Assembly: GCA_030682795.1 (NCBI GenBank)
Contig: JAUXNJ010000030.1
Coordinates: forward strand, 1-43,956
Length of the DNA: 43,956 nucleotides
Source of the DNA: Sphingobacteriaceae bacterium
GTDB lineage: Bacteria > Bacteroidota > Bacteroidia > UBA7662
Direction: 5' to 3'
Below the pieces are notes generated by a model. The model was not told where the DNA came from, ran no database searches, and saw nothing but the letters and a program-made list of their open reading frames with translations. The first letter of the stretch is position 1. Every line of letters begins with the position of its first letter. This document shows positions 31,272 to 39,616 of this stretch, piece after piece. The position numbers and the translations under genes are program-made.

Positions 31272-32233
31272 TAGTTGGCGTCCAAAATGCGGAACAAATC
31301 GTCGAGTTTCGGGGTCAAAATGATCTCGGTGCGGCGGTTTTTAGTGCGCGCCTCGGCGGTTTTAGCTGGATCTAATGGCATGTGCTTGCCTCTACCAGCA
31401 GCGGTCATGCGGGCCGGGTCGATTTTAGCGTTTTCTGATAAAATTTTCACGATGCTGGTGGCGCGACGCACACTCAAATCCCAGTTTACATCGTCGCTAC
31501 CCTGGTCGTCGGTATGGCCCTCTACCAAAATGCTGATGTCGGTATTCACTTCAAGCACTTTGCCGAGCTCCTGAATGGCTTGTCTTCCGCGCGGGTCTAC
31601 CGTAGCGCTGCCTGTTCTAAATAGCAATTGCTCCGACAGCGATACGTAAACTTTGCCGTTTTTCTGCACCACGGTCAAGCCGCTGTTTTGGAAGCCCAAA
31701 AGTGCTTTGGCAACAGTTTCCTGCAACTTAGCTACCGCAGCATCCTTAGCTGCTAAAGTGGCTTGCAACTCGTTTACCTTCTTTTCGCGGGCTTCTAAAT
31801 CTTTCTGAAGCACTTTAAGTTTGCTTTCTAAGGTGTTGAGCTCGGCTTCTTTTTGCTTCACCAACAACTCATTTTGCTTTAATTCTCTCGCCAAACGTGC
31901 ATTTTCGTTCATGCTGTTGTTCGAAATGGTTTCATTGGTTTTGATGAGATCGTTCACCAAATCGTTCAACTGTGCTACGCGATCTTGCGCTTGACGCAAT
32001 TCTAAGCCGATATTGGCCGTATCGGTTTCTAAAGCTGCTTTTTCACTGCGGAGGGTTTCGATACCAGTGGTTAGCATGTCTACTTCTCCTTGCAAACCTT
32101 CAATTTGTTTTTGTTGCGATTGGCTTTCTTTATGCAGTCTTTCGCGATCAACCACCACGGCGTTGTGGTCTTTTTTACTTACACAGGCGCTGAGTACCGA
32201 AACTGCAACGAGGATGAATAGGGATTTTTTCAT
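31271..32233 (-). CDS. OmpA-family peptidoglycan-binding lipoprotein with coiled coil
   Basis: A 320-residue protein with a lipoprotein signal (VAVSVLSAC near residue 17), a long coiled coil (about residues 35-175, rich in KQ/EL heptads), and a C-terminal OmpA-like domain (about 195-310). That domain's signature reads ILVEGHTDDQGSDDVNWDLS and the motif AAGRGKHMPLDP. It anchors the outer membrane to peptidoglycan. It is linked by a TAATG overlap to anmK and lies 24 bases downstream of hflX. Confidence 0.9.
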   Translation of the reverse strand: MKKSLFILVAVSVLSACVSKKDHNAVVVDRERLHKESQSQQKQIEGLQGEVDMLTTGIETLRSEKAALETDTANIGLELRQAQDRVAQLNDLVNDLIKTNETISNNSMNENARLARELKQNELLVKQKEAELNTLESKLKVLQKDLEAREKKVNELQATLAAKDAAVAKLQETVAKALLGFQNSGLTVVQKNGKVYVSLSEQLLFRTGSATVDPRGRQAIQELGKVLEVNTDISILVEGHTDDQGSDDVNWDLSVRRATSIVKILSENAKIDPARMTAAGRGKHMPLDPAKTAEARTKNRRTEIILTPKLDDLFRILDAN

Positions 32234-32257
32234 GTAGGATTGTTTATGAGTTGTTTT

Positions 32258-33466
32258 TTAAAAGAAGTCGTGACTATGCGGGTATTTCTCGAACCAACAG
32301 GTTTTTACCATGTCGCTCACCCTCGTACGTAAATCTTCGATATTTATTTTGGAGGTAGCCGAAATAAATAAGGCGTTGCCATTGGTTTTGGCCATCCAGG
32401 TTTGGGCGAGTTGCTCAATAGGCGGATGCCCTTCTATAAATTCGGGGTCATCGTGCCGGGCTGCCCTCGCTTCTTCCCAACGGTCGATCTTGTTAAAGAC
32501 TGTAAGGATGGGTTTGTCGCCCACTTTTAAGTCTTGCAAGGTTTCGAGTACCACCTCCATTTGTTCTTCAAAATTGGGGTGACTCAAATCTACCACATGT
32601 AATAAAATGTCGGATTCACGCACTTCATCGAGGGTGCTTTTGAACGACTCCACCAGGTGATGCGGCAGTTTGCGGATGAAACCTACCGTATCGCTGAGCA
32701 AAAAGGGCACATGGTTTACCACCACCTTGCGCACGGTAGCGTCGAGGGTAGCAAATAGCTTGTTTTCGGCAAACACTTCCGATTTGCTGATGAGGTTCAT
32801 GAGGGTGGATTTGCCTACGTTGGTATAACCCACCAAGGCCACGCGGATGCTTTTACCCCGGTTTTTACGCTGCGTGGCGTTTTGCCGGTCGATGAGCTCG
32901 AGGCGTTCTTTGAGCAGACTGATGCGGTTACGGATGATGCGTCGGTCGGTTTCGATTTCTTTCTCCCCTGGACCTTTCATGCCAATGCCGCCTTTTTGCT
33001 TGCTTAAGTGGGTCCACATACGGGTGAGTCGCGGCAGCAAATACTCGTGTTGCGCCAGCTCCACCTGGGTTTTACTTTGGGCGGTTTGGGCGCGGGAAGC
33101 GAAAATATCGAGGATCAAGGTGCTGCGGTCGAGCACTTTCACCGTGGCTTCAAGCGGATCGGGATTAAACACCTTTTCGATGTTGCGCATCTGCGAAGCG
33201 CTCAGCTCGTCGTCGATAAGCACCAGGTCGATTTCGTGCTCGCGCACATAAATTTCAATTTCTTCGAGCTTACCAGTGCCCACATAGGTGCGTGGATCGG
33301 CCCTGGGCAAGCGCTGTACAAAGCGTGCTTTGGTGGTAGCCCCAGCCGTCTCGGCTAAAAAGGCCAGTTCATCGAGGTATTCTTGCGCCTTTTCAGCCGG
33401 TTGCTCCTGGGTAATGATGCCCACCAGCACGGCGCTTTCTTGTTTGAGTAGCTTTTTTTGAATCAT
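32258..33466 (-). CDS. hflX: GTPase HflX
   Basis: HflX splits stalled or heat-damaged ribosomes. The 402-residue protein has the N-terminal HflX-specific domain with LVGIITQ, TYVGTGKLEEI and ELSASQMRNIE. The GTPase domain carries VALVGYTNVGKSTLMN (G1), SDTVGFIRKLPHHLVESF (G3) and FNKIDRW (G4). The GIGMKGPGEKEIETDRR stretch precedes G1, as in the family. It lies 30 bases downstream of radA. Confidence 0.95.
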   Translation of the reverse strand: MIQKKLLKQESAVLVGIITQEQPAEKAQEYLDELAFLAETAGATTKARFVQRLPRADPRTYVGTGKLEEIEIYVREHEIDLVLIDDELSASQMRNIEKVFNPDPLEATVKVLDRSTLILDIFASRAQTAQSKTQVELAQHEYLLPRLTRMWTHLSKQKGGIGMKGPGEKEIETDRRIIRNRISLLKERLELIDRQNATQRKNRGKSIRVALVGYTNVGKSTLMNLISKSEVFAENKLFATLDATVRKVVVNHVPFLLSDTVGFIRKLPHHLVESFKSTLDEVRESDILLHVVDLSHPNFEEQMEVVLETLQDLKVGDKPILTVFNKIDRWEEARAARHDDPEFIEGHPPIEQLAQTWMAKTNGNALFISATSKINIEDLRTRVSDMVKTCWFEKYPHSHDFF

Positions 33467-33496
33467 TCAACTGCAAAAATCGTGTATTTAAGTCGA

Positions 33497-34864
33497 TTAG
33501 AAAATTTTTCCTATCAACTCGTCCAATCGCCCAGCCTTTTCCAAGCGCATTCCCTTGGGGGGATGTTGGATTTGCTGGTGCTCAGACAAAAACATTTTGG
33601 TAAAACCTAGCTTGGCGGCCTCTGCCAGGCGATTTTCGATGCGGGCCACCGGCCGGAGTTCGCCCCCCAAGCCAATTTCGGCAGCAAAACAAACTTCTCC
33701 CGCCAGGGGCATGTCTTGCAAAGAAGAAGCCATGGCAGCACACACCGCGAGGTCAATCGCCGGATCTTCCACCCGCAAACCACCCGCGATGTTTAAAAAC
33801 ACATCGAGCTGGTTCATGCGGTAGCCGCAGCGCTTTTCCATCACCGCAATGAGCATGCTCAAGCGTCGTTGGTCGAAGCCCGTGGTGCTGCGTTGCGGGG
33901 TGCCAAAAGCTGAGCCGCCCACCAAAGCTTGTACTTCTACAAAAAGCGAACGGTTGCCTTCGAGGGTGGAGCCGATGGCCATACCGCTCTGACTGTGCCA
34001 TTGGCGGGTGAGGAGCAGCTCGCTCGGATTGGAAACTTCGCGTAAACCCTCCCCCAGCATTTCGTAAATGCCCAGCTCAGAGGTGGATCCGAAGCGGTTT
34101 TTAAGGGTGCGTACAATGCGATAGCTGTGGTTGCGGTCGCCTTCAAACTGTAAAACCGTATCTACCAAGTGCTCGAGCACCTTTGGACCAGCCAATTGGC
34201 CATCTTTGGTGATGTGGCCAATCAAAAATACGGGCACGCGGTTTTCTTTCGCAAAGCGCATGAACTCGCCGGCGGCTTGGCGGATTTGGGAAACGCTACC
34301 GGGCCCCGACTCAATGAGTGGAGAAAATACGGTTTGAATGGAGTCTACTATGAGCAAATCGGGGCGAATGGCCTCTACCTGCCTAAAAATGGCCGTGGTT
34401 TCGGTTTCAGTGAGTACATAACAGTGGTCCTGCTTCATGCCCAAGCGCGCTGCCCGCAATTTGATTTGGGCCTCGCTCTCTTCGCCCGACACATATAATA
34501 TACGTCGATTTTCCATCTGCAAAGCCAATTGCAACAGCAAGGTAGATTTGCCAATGCCCGGTTCACCGCCCAGCAGCACCAAAGCCCCTGGTACGATGCC
34601 GCCGCCTAATACCCGGTTGAGCTCCGCATCGGCACAAATCCAGCGCTCGGTTAAGTCGGTTGCTACCTCCGAAAGCAACTGGGCCTCGGCCTGCCGCTTG
34701 CTGCCTGTACCGGCAAAAGCCCGCACATCGGTGCCGCTGCCGCTTTTTTCACGGATTTCTTCTACAAAGGTGTTCCAGCTGTTGCAGCTGCTGCACTTGC
34801 CCGTCCATTTAGGCGATTGGGCGCCGCAAGACTGACAAACGTAAACCGATTTGAGTTTGCTCAT
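33497..34864 (-). CDS. radA: DNA repair protein RadA (Sms)
   Basis: RadA helps branch migration in recombination, working with RecA. It has the N-terminal zinc finger (CQSCGAQSPKWTGKCSSCNSW), Walker A (GGEPGIGKSTLLLQLA), the RadA-specific LKNRFGSTSELG motif (KNRFG), and a Lon-like C-terminal domain. Length (455) is normal. It is the first gene of the run to 29203. No TAnnTTTG box is visible in the 110 bases upstream, which also hold the promoter region of the LruC gene. Confidence 0.95.
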   Translation of the reverse strand: MSKLKSVYVCQSCGAQSPKWTGKCSSCNSWNTFVEEIREKSGSGTDVRAFAGTGSKRQAEAQLLSEVATDLTERWICADAELNRVLGGGIVPGALVLLGGEPGIGKSTLLLQLALQMENRRILYVSGEESEAQIKLRAARLGMKQDHCYVLTETETTAIFRQVEAIRPDLLIVDSIQTVFSPLIESGPGSVSQIRQAAGEFMRFAKENRVPVFLIGHITKDGQLAGPKVLEHLVDTVLQFEGDRNHSYRIVRTLKNRFGSTSELGIYEMLGEGLREVSNPSELLLTRQWHSQSGMAIGSTLEGNRSLFVEVQALVGGSAFGTPQRSTTGFDQRRLSMLIAVMEKRCGYRMNQLDVFLNIAGGLRVEDPAIDLAVCAAMASSLQDMPLAGEVCFAAEIGLGGELRPVARIENRLAEAAKLGFTKMFLSEHQQIQHPPKGMRLEKAGRLDELIGKIF

Positions 34865-35007
34865 AAAGGGGTAAATATAGCAGGCAGGCCATTCTCGTTT
34901 TCAACAAAAATTTCCAAAATCGAGAGGGCTTTTAAAGAGGCTTCCATGCTTTAAGTGCTGTTAAAAGGGCTAGGGTGTTGCGGTATTATTCTTGTTATCC
35001 AGTAATA

Positions 35008-36270
35008 GTGATTACAAATCTTTCATTTAGATTCATTCCTTGGGCTGTAAGTTTGCTTGTATTGGTTGGTTTTTCTGCTTGTAAAAAAGACGATCAGCCG
35101 ACTAAATCTACTGCATTTGCAGATTTGAGGGTAGCGCAGAGTTTCGATTGGAGTTCCATCCGAAACATAATTGTGAATGTTACCGTAAATGAAGGCAACA
35201 ACGGCCAGGTAATTGATTTATTGGATGCCAATGGCGCAAGAATCGACCGTACATTGATTGTAGCCAATAAAGCGCGTTTTAATGTGCGTTTGAGTACGGT
35301 AGATCAGGATATGATCATTAAAAGTCCGGTTACAGGCCAACAAATTGTGCGACCCACTGTAAATACTACTGAATTTCTAACATTGAACAGTAATGCCGCT
35401 GCTTTGTGGTCGGCAGCTTCCGATTCCGATGGCGACAGTATCCCGGATGCTTGGGACGACTTTCCAAACAATCCGAATTTAGCTTTCTCTACCCGCATGC
35501 CCCATGTAGGAGAACATTATTTGTTGTTTGACGACAATTGGCCAACCAAAGGAGATCATGATTTTAACGATGTGGCTATTTCGGCAGTATATAAATTTGA
35601 CCGCAATGCAGATGGTCGTTTGATTCAGGGCAGGGTTGACATAAGCTTGCTGGCGTTTTCTTCTGAAAAAGCTTTGGGTTTGGGAATGGAGCTTTTTACT
35701 GCTGTAGCGGGCAGCACCTTTGCTTATCCTTTTGGAAACGCGGTTGCCTTTAATGGTGTTCGTGCCGACTCGATGGTTCAAAATACAGCCATCATTTACG
35801 AAAACATACGGCAGGAACAAAGGATTCGTTATACCAATGACGGAGTTGGCGCAAGTGCCATGCCCGAAATAAAAAGCTTTAGCTTTAATTGGATGGCTAA
35901 CATTGGTGGAGATTATGTGTGGCCGAATTTCTTTCTTTTCGATGCCAGTGACCGTACTAGCGAGGTACATTTGTTTGGTTATCCCCCCACTATCGTGGCT
36001 AACTTTAGCAAATTTGCCACAACTGACGATGCCAGCATCCGTAATTGGCGCTGGAATGGCAGTTTCGCTATGCCCAATGCCTTTTATCGAAGTTTTAGAA
36101 ACCTGCCTTGGGGGATGGAATTTTTTCATCAAGGATTTAAGACTGTTTTAGATGGCTCAGACATTACAGAAGCGTATCCTTTACTTGTGAATTGGGCAGA
36201 ATCATCGGGTCAAAACAATCTTTCTTGGCGTTTTTTCCCAAAAAATCAGTTCGTATTCCAGAATCCGTAG
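35008..36270 (+). CDS. LruC-domain lipoprotein
   Basis: A surface lipoprotein of about 420 residues with a lipobox (LVGFSAC) after a hydrophobic stretch. The calcium-site-like segment SDSDGDSIPDAWDDFPNNP is followed by the LruC domain (YLLFDDNWPTKGDHDFND and KSFSFNWMANIGGDY through ENLSWRFFPKNQF-like sequence). LruC proteins occur on Bacteroidota surfaces, often with glycan binding, but no partner gene is near. There is no ATG before the signal; GTG 35008 is plausible and GTG 34975 is the next candidate. Expression probably comes from the 110-base gap shared with radA. Confidence 0.75.
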   Translation: MITNLSFRFIPWAVSLLVLVGFSACKKDDQPTKSTAFADLRVAQSFDWSSIRNIIVNVTVNEGNNGQVIDLLDANGARIDRTLIVANKARFNVRLSTVDQDMIIKSPVTGQQIVRPTVNTTEFLTLNSNAAALWSAASDSDGDSIPDAWDDFPNNPNLAFSTRMPHVGEHYLLFDDNWPTKGDHDFNDVAISAVYKFDRNADGRLIQGRVDISLLAFSSEKALGLGMELFTAVAGSTFAYPFGNAVAFNGVRADSMVQNTAIIYENIRQEQRIRYTNDGVGASAMPEIKSFSFNWMANIGGDYVWPNFFLFDASDRTSEVHLFGYPPTIVANFSKFATTDDASIRNWRWNGSFAMPNAFYRSFRNLPWGMEFFHQGFKTVLDGSDITEAYPLLVNWAESSGQNNLSWRFFPKNQFVFQNP

Positions 36271-36305
36271 CAATCACACGATGAAAGCCTTATTTTCGTT
36301 GGTGT

Positions 36306-38117
36306 ATGATGCGTGTTAGTTTATTTTACCTGCTTTTTTTCGGATGTGTTTCAGCTGCTTTTGCTCAACCCGGGCAATTAGGGCGCATGCAGTTGGGAAT
36401 ACAATTTTATCAGCAATCTGATTTTGAACGGGCAGCCGAGTTACTGGAAGGGGTTTTGGAGACAGACCCTACGAACGGCACCGCTTATGGCTATCTTTTT
36501 AACAGTTACATTCAGCTTAATCAGTTTGAGAAGGCTGAAAAACTAGCGCAGGGCATGTCTAAGCGCGATCCCGGGCAGGTGATGTATGCCGTAGATGTAG
36601 CCTTTGCGCTTCGCAAGCAAGGCAAGGAGAGCAAAGCAGTAGGGCAGTACGATGCCTTCATTAAAAAACTCCTACCCAACCGTGGGCAAATCATTACCTT
36701 ATCAAATGCCTTTCGGTCGAAGGCTGAGTATGATTACGCCATTCTTTGCTATCAAAAAGGCAGGCAGCTATTGGGAGAGCCGATGGCTTTTTCAATAGAA
36801 TTGGCGGAGCTTTATTATGCTACCGGACAAAAATCTAAATTGGTGGACGCCTATTTAGACTACCTGGCGGCTGCTCCACAGCAATTGGGCTATGTACAAA
36901 ATATGTTACAATCGCGTTTAGACGAAGCGGACTATGAGCTTTTACGAGCAGCTTTGTTGTCGTCTATTCAAAAACGCCCCGACGATATCATGCTTTCAGA
37001 GCTGATGATCTGGTTTTTTGTGCAGCAGCGCGATTTTCAGCAGGCATTTTATCAGGCGAGGGCCATCGATCGGCGGATGCAAGAGAACGGCAACCGCATA
37101 TTAACCTTGTCGCGAGCCGCGGTAGAGAACAAAGACTATGCTGCCGCCATTGAAATGTTGCAATATTTGATTGATAAGGGCCCAAACTACATGGTGTATT
37201 ACGATGCCCGCTATGAAATACTTGAGGCTGAGCGCATGCGGCTCCAGGGTAAAATGGCCGTGGAAGCCGATTGGAGGGCATTGGCCGCCAAATATGTGGG
37301 TTACATCGATGCCTTCCCGCAGCAACGCAACATCCTCCAAATGAAACAGCGTTTGGCTGCCATTTATGGTTATGAACTCAAACGATTTGAAGAGGCAGTA
37401 GCTCTTTTGGAAGGCGCCATAGCTCAAGGGGGCGATCGGCGATTATTAGCTGAAGCCAAGCTCGAATTGGGCGATTTATACTTACTTACCGATGAGCTTT
37501 GGGAAGCGGCACTTACTTATGGGCAGGTAGATAAGGACTTTCCCAACGATCCCCTGGGGCAGGAAGCTAAATTTCGCAATGCCCGCTTATCCTTTTACAA
37601 AGGCGAGTTCGAATGGTCACAAGCCCAGCTCGATGTGCTCAAGGCCAGTACCAGTCAGCGCATCTCCAACGATGCCCTGGCTTTGTCGCTGCTCATTACC
37701 GATAACCTCGACTTGGATACCACCATTTTGCCAATGAAGGCCTTTGCGGGGGCCGAGCTGTTAATGTTCCGCAAGGAATATGTGCAAGCACATGCGGCCT
37801 TCGAAGAGCTGTTACGTGCTTATCCCGGTCACGGCTTAAGTGATGAAGTTTGGTTTCGGCAAGCCGAAATGTACACCAAGCAAGGGGCCTATGGAAAAGC
37901 AGCTGAAAAGTATGAGGCCATTTTAAAAGACTTTGGCCAAGATATTTTGGGAGATGATGCTTTGTTTTTATTGGCGGTGCTTTACCAGGAGTATTTGCAA
38001 GACAGTCCAAAAGCCATGGCGCTTTTTCAAGACTTGCTCATCAAATATCCCGACAGTACATTTACCTTTGAGGCACGCCGGCGGTATCGGTTGCTGCGGG
38101 GCGATAAGATCAATTAG
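36306..38117 (+). CDS. Secreted tetratricopeptide-repeat protein
   Basis: A 603-residue exported protein with a signal peptide (MMRVSLFYLLFFGCVSAAFAQ). TPR-like helical repeats run along the whole chain, such as QLGIQFYQQSDFERAAELLEG and GKAAEKYEAILKDFG. The tail (KAMALFQDLLIKYPDSTFTFEARRRYR) is like TolA/YbgF-type TPR repeats. TPR arrays bind partner proteins. It begins 35 bases after the LruC gene and 2 bases before the DUF4286 gene. Partners unknown. Confidence 0.85.
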   Translation: MMRVSLFYLLFFGCVSAAFAQPGQLGRMQLGIQFYQQSDFERAAELLEGVLETDPTNGTAYGYLFNSYIQLNQFEKAEKLAQGMSKRDPGQVMYAVDVAFALRKQGKESKAVGQYDAFIKKLLPNRGQIITLSNAFRSKAEYDYAILCYQKGRQLLGEPMAFSIELAELYYATGQKSKLVDAYLDYLAAAPQQLGYVQNMLQSRLDEADYELLRAALLSSIQKRPDDIMLSELMIWFFVQQRDFQQAFYQARAIDRRMQENGNRILTLSRAAVENKDYAAAIEMLQYLIDKGPNYMVYYDARYEILEAERMRLQGKMAVEADWRALAAKYVGYIDAFPQQRNILQMKQRLAAIYGYELKRFEEAVALLEGAIAQGGDRRLLAEAKLELGDLYLLTDELWEAALTYGQVDKDFPNDPLGQEAKFRNARLSFYKGEFEWSQAQLDVLKASTSQRISNDALALSLLITDNLDLDTTILPMKAFAGAELLMFRKEYVQAHAAFEELLRAYPGHGLSDEVWFRQAEMYTKQGAYGKAAEKYEAILKDFGQDILGDDALFLLAVLYQEYLQDSPKAMALFQDLLIKYPDSTFTFEARRRYRLLRGDKIN

Positions 38118-38119
38118 AA

Positions 38120-38422
38120 ATGCTATTATATAACGTAACGGTAAGTGTGGATGAGCGCATCCATGGTGAGTGGCTTCAATGGATGAAAGACACGCACATC
38201 CCTGAGGTGATGGCCACGGGCATATTTAAATCGCATCGCATCTGCAAATTGATGTTGCCCAAGCCAGAGGAAGGCGTTACTTATGCCATACAGTATTACT
38301 GTGACAACCAAGAGGCGCTCAACCGCTATTTCGAGGAATTTGCACCGGCCTTGCAGCAAAGTCACGCTGCCAAATACGGCAGCCAAGCTTATGCTTTTAG
38401 AACTGTACTAGAAGTCGTGTAA
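38120..38422 (+). CDS. DUF4286-family protein
   Basis: A 100-residue protein matching DUF4286 (NVTVSVDERIHGEWLQWMKD and TYAIQYYCDNQEALNRYFEE), a conserved Bacteroidota family with a ferredoxin-like fold and no known role. It starts 2 bases after the TPR gene, so the two are co-transcribed. Its stop lies 9 bases from the stop of the convergent monooxygenase-like gene, with no terminator between. Confidence 0.88.
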   Translation: MLLYNVTVSVDERIHGEWLQWMKDTHIPEVMATGIFKSHRICKLMLPKPEEGVTYAIQYYCDNQEALNRYFEEFAPALQQSHAAKYGSQAYAFRTVLEVV

Positions 38423-38431
38423 ATAATTCGC

Positions 38432-39379
38432 CTACCAAGGCAGTTGCTGGAGTTGTTTTTTGGTTTCCAAAAACTCCTGCCAAATTTCATTTAACACAGC
38501 GGCGGCTGGCATTACCTCCTTTATATAAGCGGATACTTGACCAATTTCAAGTTCACCTGCTTCTAAATCTCCTTCGAACATACCTTTTTTAGCGCGACCG
38601 CGGCCCAAGAGTTCTGCCAAACTGTTGGCGTCGGCGCCGGCGAGCTCTGCCGATTGCACTGCGTCATAAAAAGCGTTCTTTATCAAACGTACGGGTGTGA
38701 GTTTTTTAAGGGTGAGGATGGTGTCGCCTTCTTGTGCATTAATTATCGCCTGTTTAAAGGCTTGGTGGGCGGAGGATTCGGGTGTGGCTACAAAGCGGCT
38801 GCCAATTTGTACGCCTTCAGCGCCTAGGGCAAAAGCCGCGCACATGGCCCTACCATTGCCAATACCGCCTGCTGCAATCAAAGGCAAGTCGATGGCGTCG
38901 CGCACCATGGGGATGAGACAGAGGGTGGTGGTTTCTTCGCGGCCGTTATGACCTCCTGCTTCAAAGCCCTCTGCTACCACAGCATCTACCCCAGCGGCTT
39001 GGGCTTTGAGGGCAAATTTTACATTCGAAACTACGTGTACCACAGTAATGCCTTGTTCTTTGAGCCAGGGGGTGAACTTCCCGGGATTGCCAGCCGAGGT
39101 GAATACGATTTTAACGCCGGCTGCTTTGATGATCTCGAGGTGCTGTTCAATGTCGGGATAAAGCAAAGGCAAATTCACGGCAAAGGGCTTTTGGGTGGCC
39201 TGGTTGCACTTAAAAAGTTGCTCTTCTAAAATTTTTGGGTACATCGAGCCTGCTCCAATGATACCTAATCCGCCTGCATTACTAACGGCAGAAGCGAGCT
39301 CCCAGCCGCTGCACCAAATCATACCTGCCTGAATTATAGGCTTATCGATCTTAAAGAGAGAGGTTATGCGATTGTTCAT
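38432..39379 (-). CDS. Nitronate monooxygenase / FabK-like flavin oxidoreductase
   Basis: An FMN-dependent TIM-barrel protein of 315 residues. It has the family's KPIIQAGMIWCSG start, SNAGGLGIIGAGSM, the VVAEGFEAGGHNGR motif (FMN binding), LIAAGGIGNGRA and GAEGVQIGSRF. These are shared by nitronate monooxygenases and the enoyl-ACP reductase FabK; sequence alone cannot separate them, and no fatty-acid genes are nearby. I call the broad family only. It diverges from the large TonB receptor gene at 39617, leaving a 237-base intergenic region. Confidence 0.85.
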   Translation of the reverse strand: MNNRITSLFKIDKPIIQAGMIWCSGWELASAVSNAGGLGIIGAGSMYPKILEEQLFKCNQATQKPFAVNLPLLYPDIEQHLEIIKAAGVKIVFTSAGNPGKFTPWLKEQGITVVHVVSNVKFALKAQAAGVDAVVAEGFEAGGHNGREETTTLCLIPMVRDAIDLPLIAAGGIGNGRAMCAAFALGAEGVQIGSRFVATPESSAHQAFKQAIINAQEGDTILTLKKLTPVRLIKNAFYDAVQSAELAGADANSLAELLGRGRAKKGMFEGDLEAGELEIGQVSAYIKEVMPAAAVLNEIWQEFLETKKQLQQLPW

Positions 39380-39424
39380 GCTGCAAGTTCTGTGAAAAAA
39401 CCTAAAAACAAGTTGAAATTAGTA

Positions 39425-39460
39425 CTTGCATGAGTACTTTTTTGTGCCTAAGTTGCAACC
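39425..39460 (+). promoter_or_regulatory. Possible promoter of the large TonB receptor gene
   Basis: TTG followed 20 bases later by TAAGTTGC gives a spacing typical of Bacteroidota promoters, but the -7 box has two mismatches to TAnnTTTG. A TACTT word is repeated nearby. The match is weak and leaves a leader of about 160 bases before the ATG. Confidence 0.3.
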
Positions 39461-39616
39461 CTGTTTGTTAAAAAATTGTGAAATTCCGAGAATTGTGGCT
39501 TGCGAACAAAAACGACTTATGTCAGAAATGCGTCAAAACACAAGGGTAGGCATTGTAGCAACGACAAAAAGATTTAACTTAAATTTTCAAATAGACCAAT
39601 AAGCAAATTTCACACT

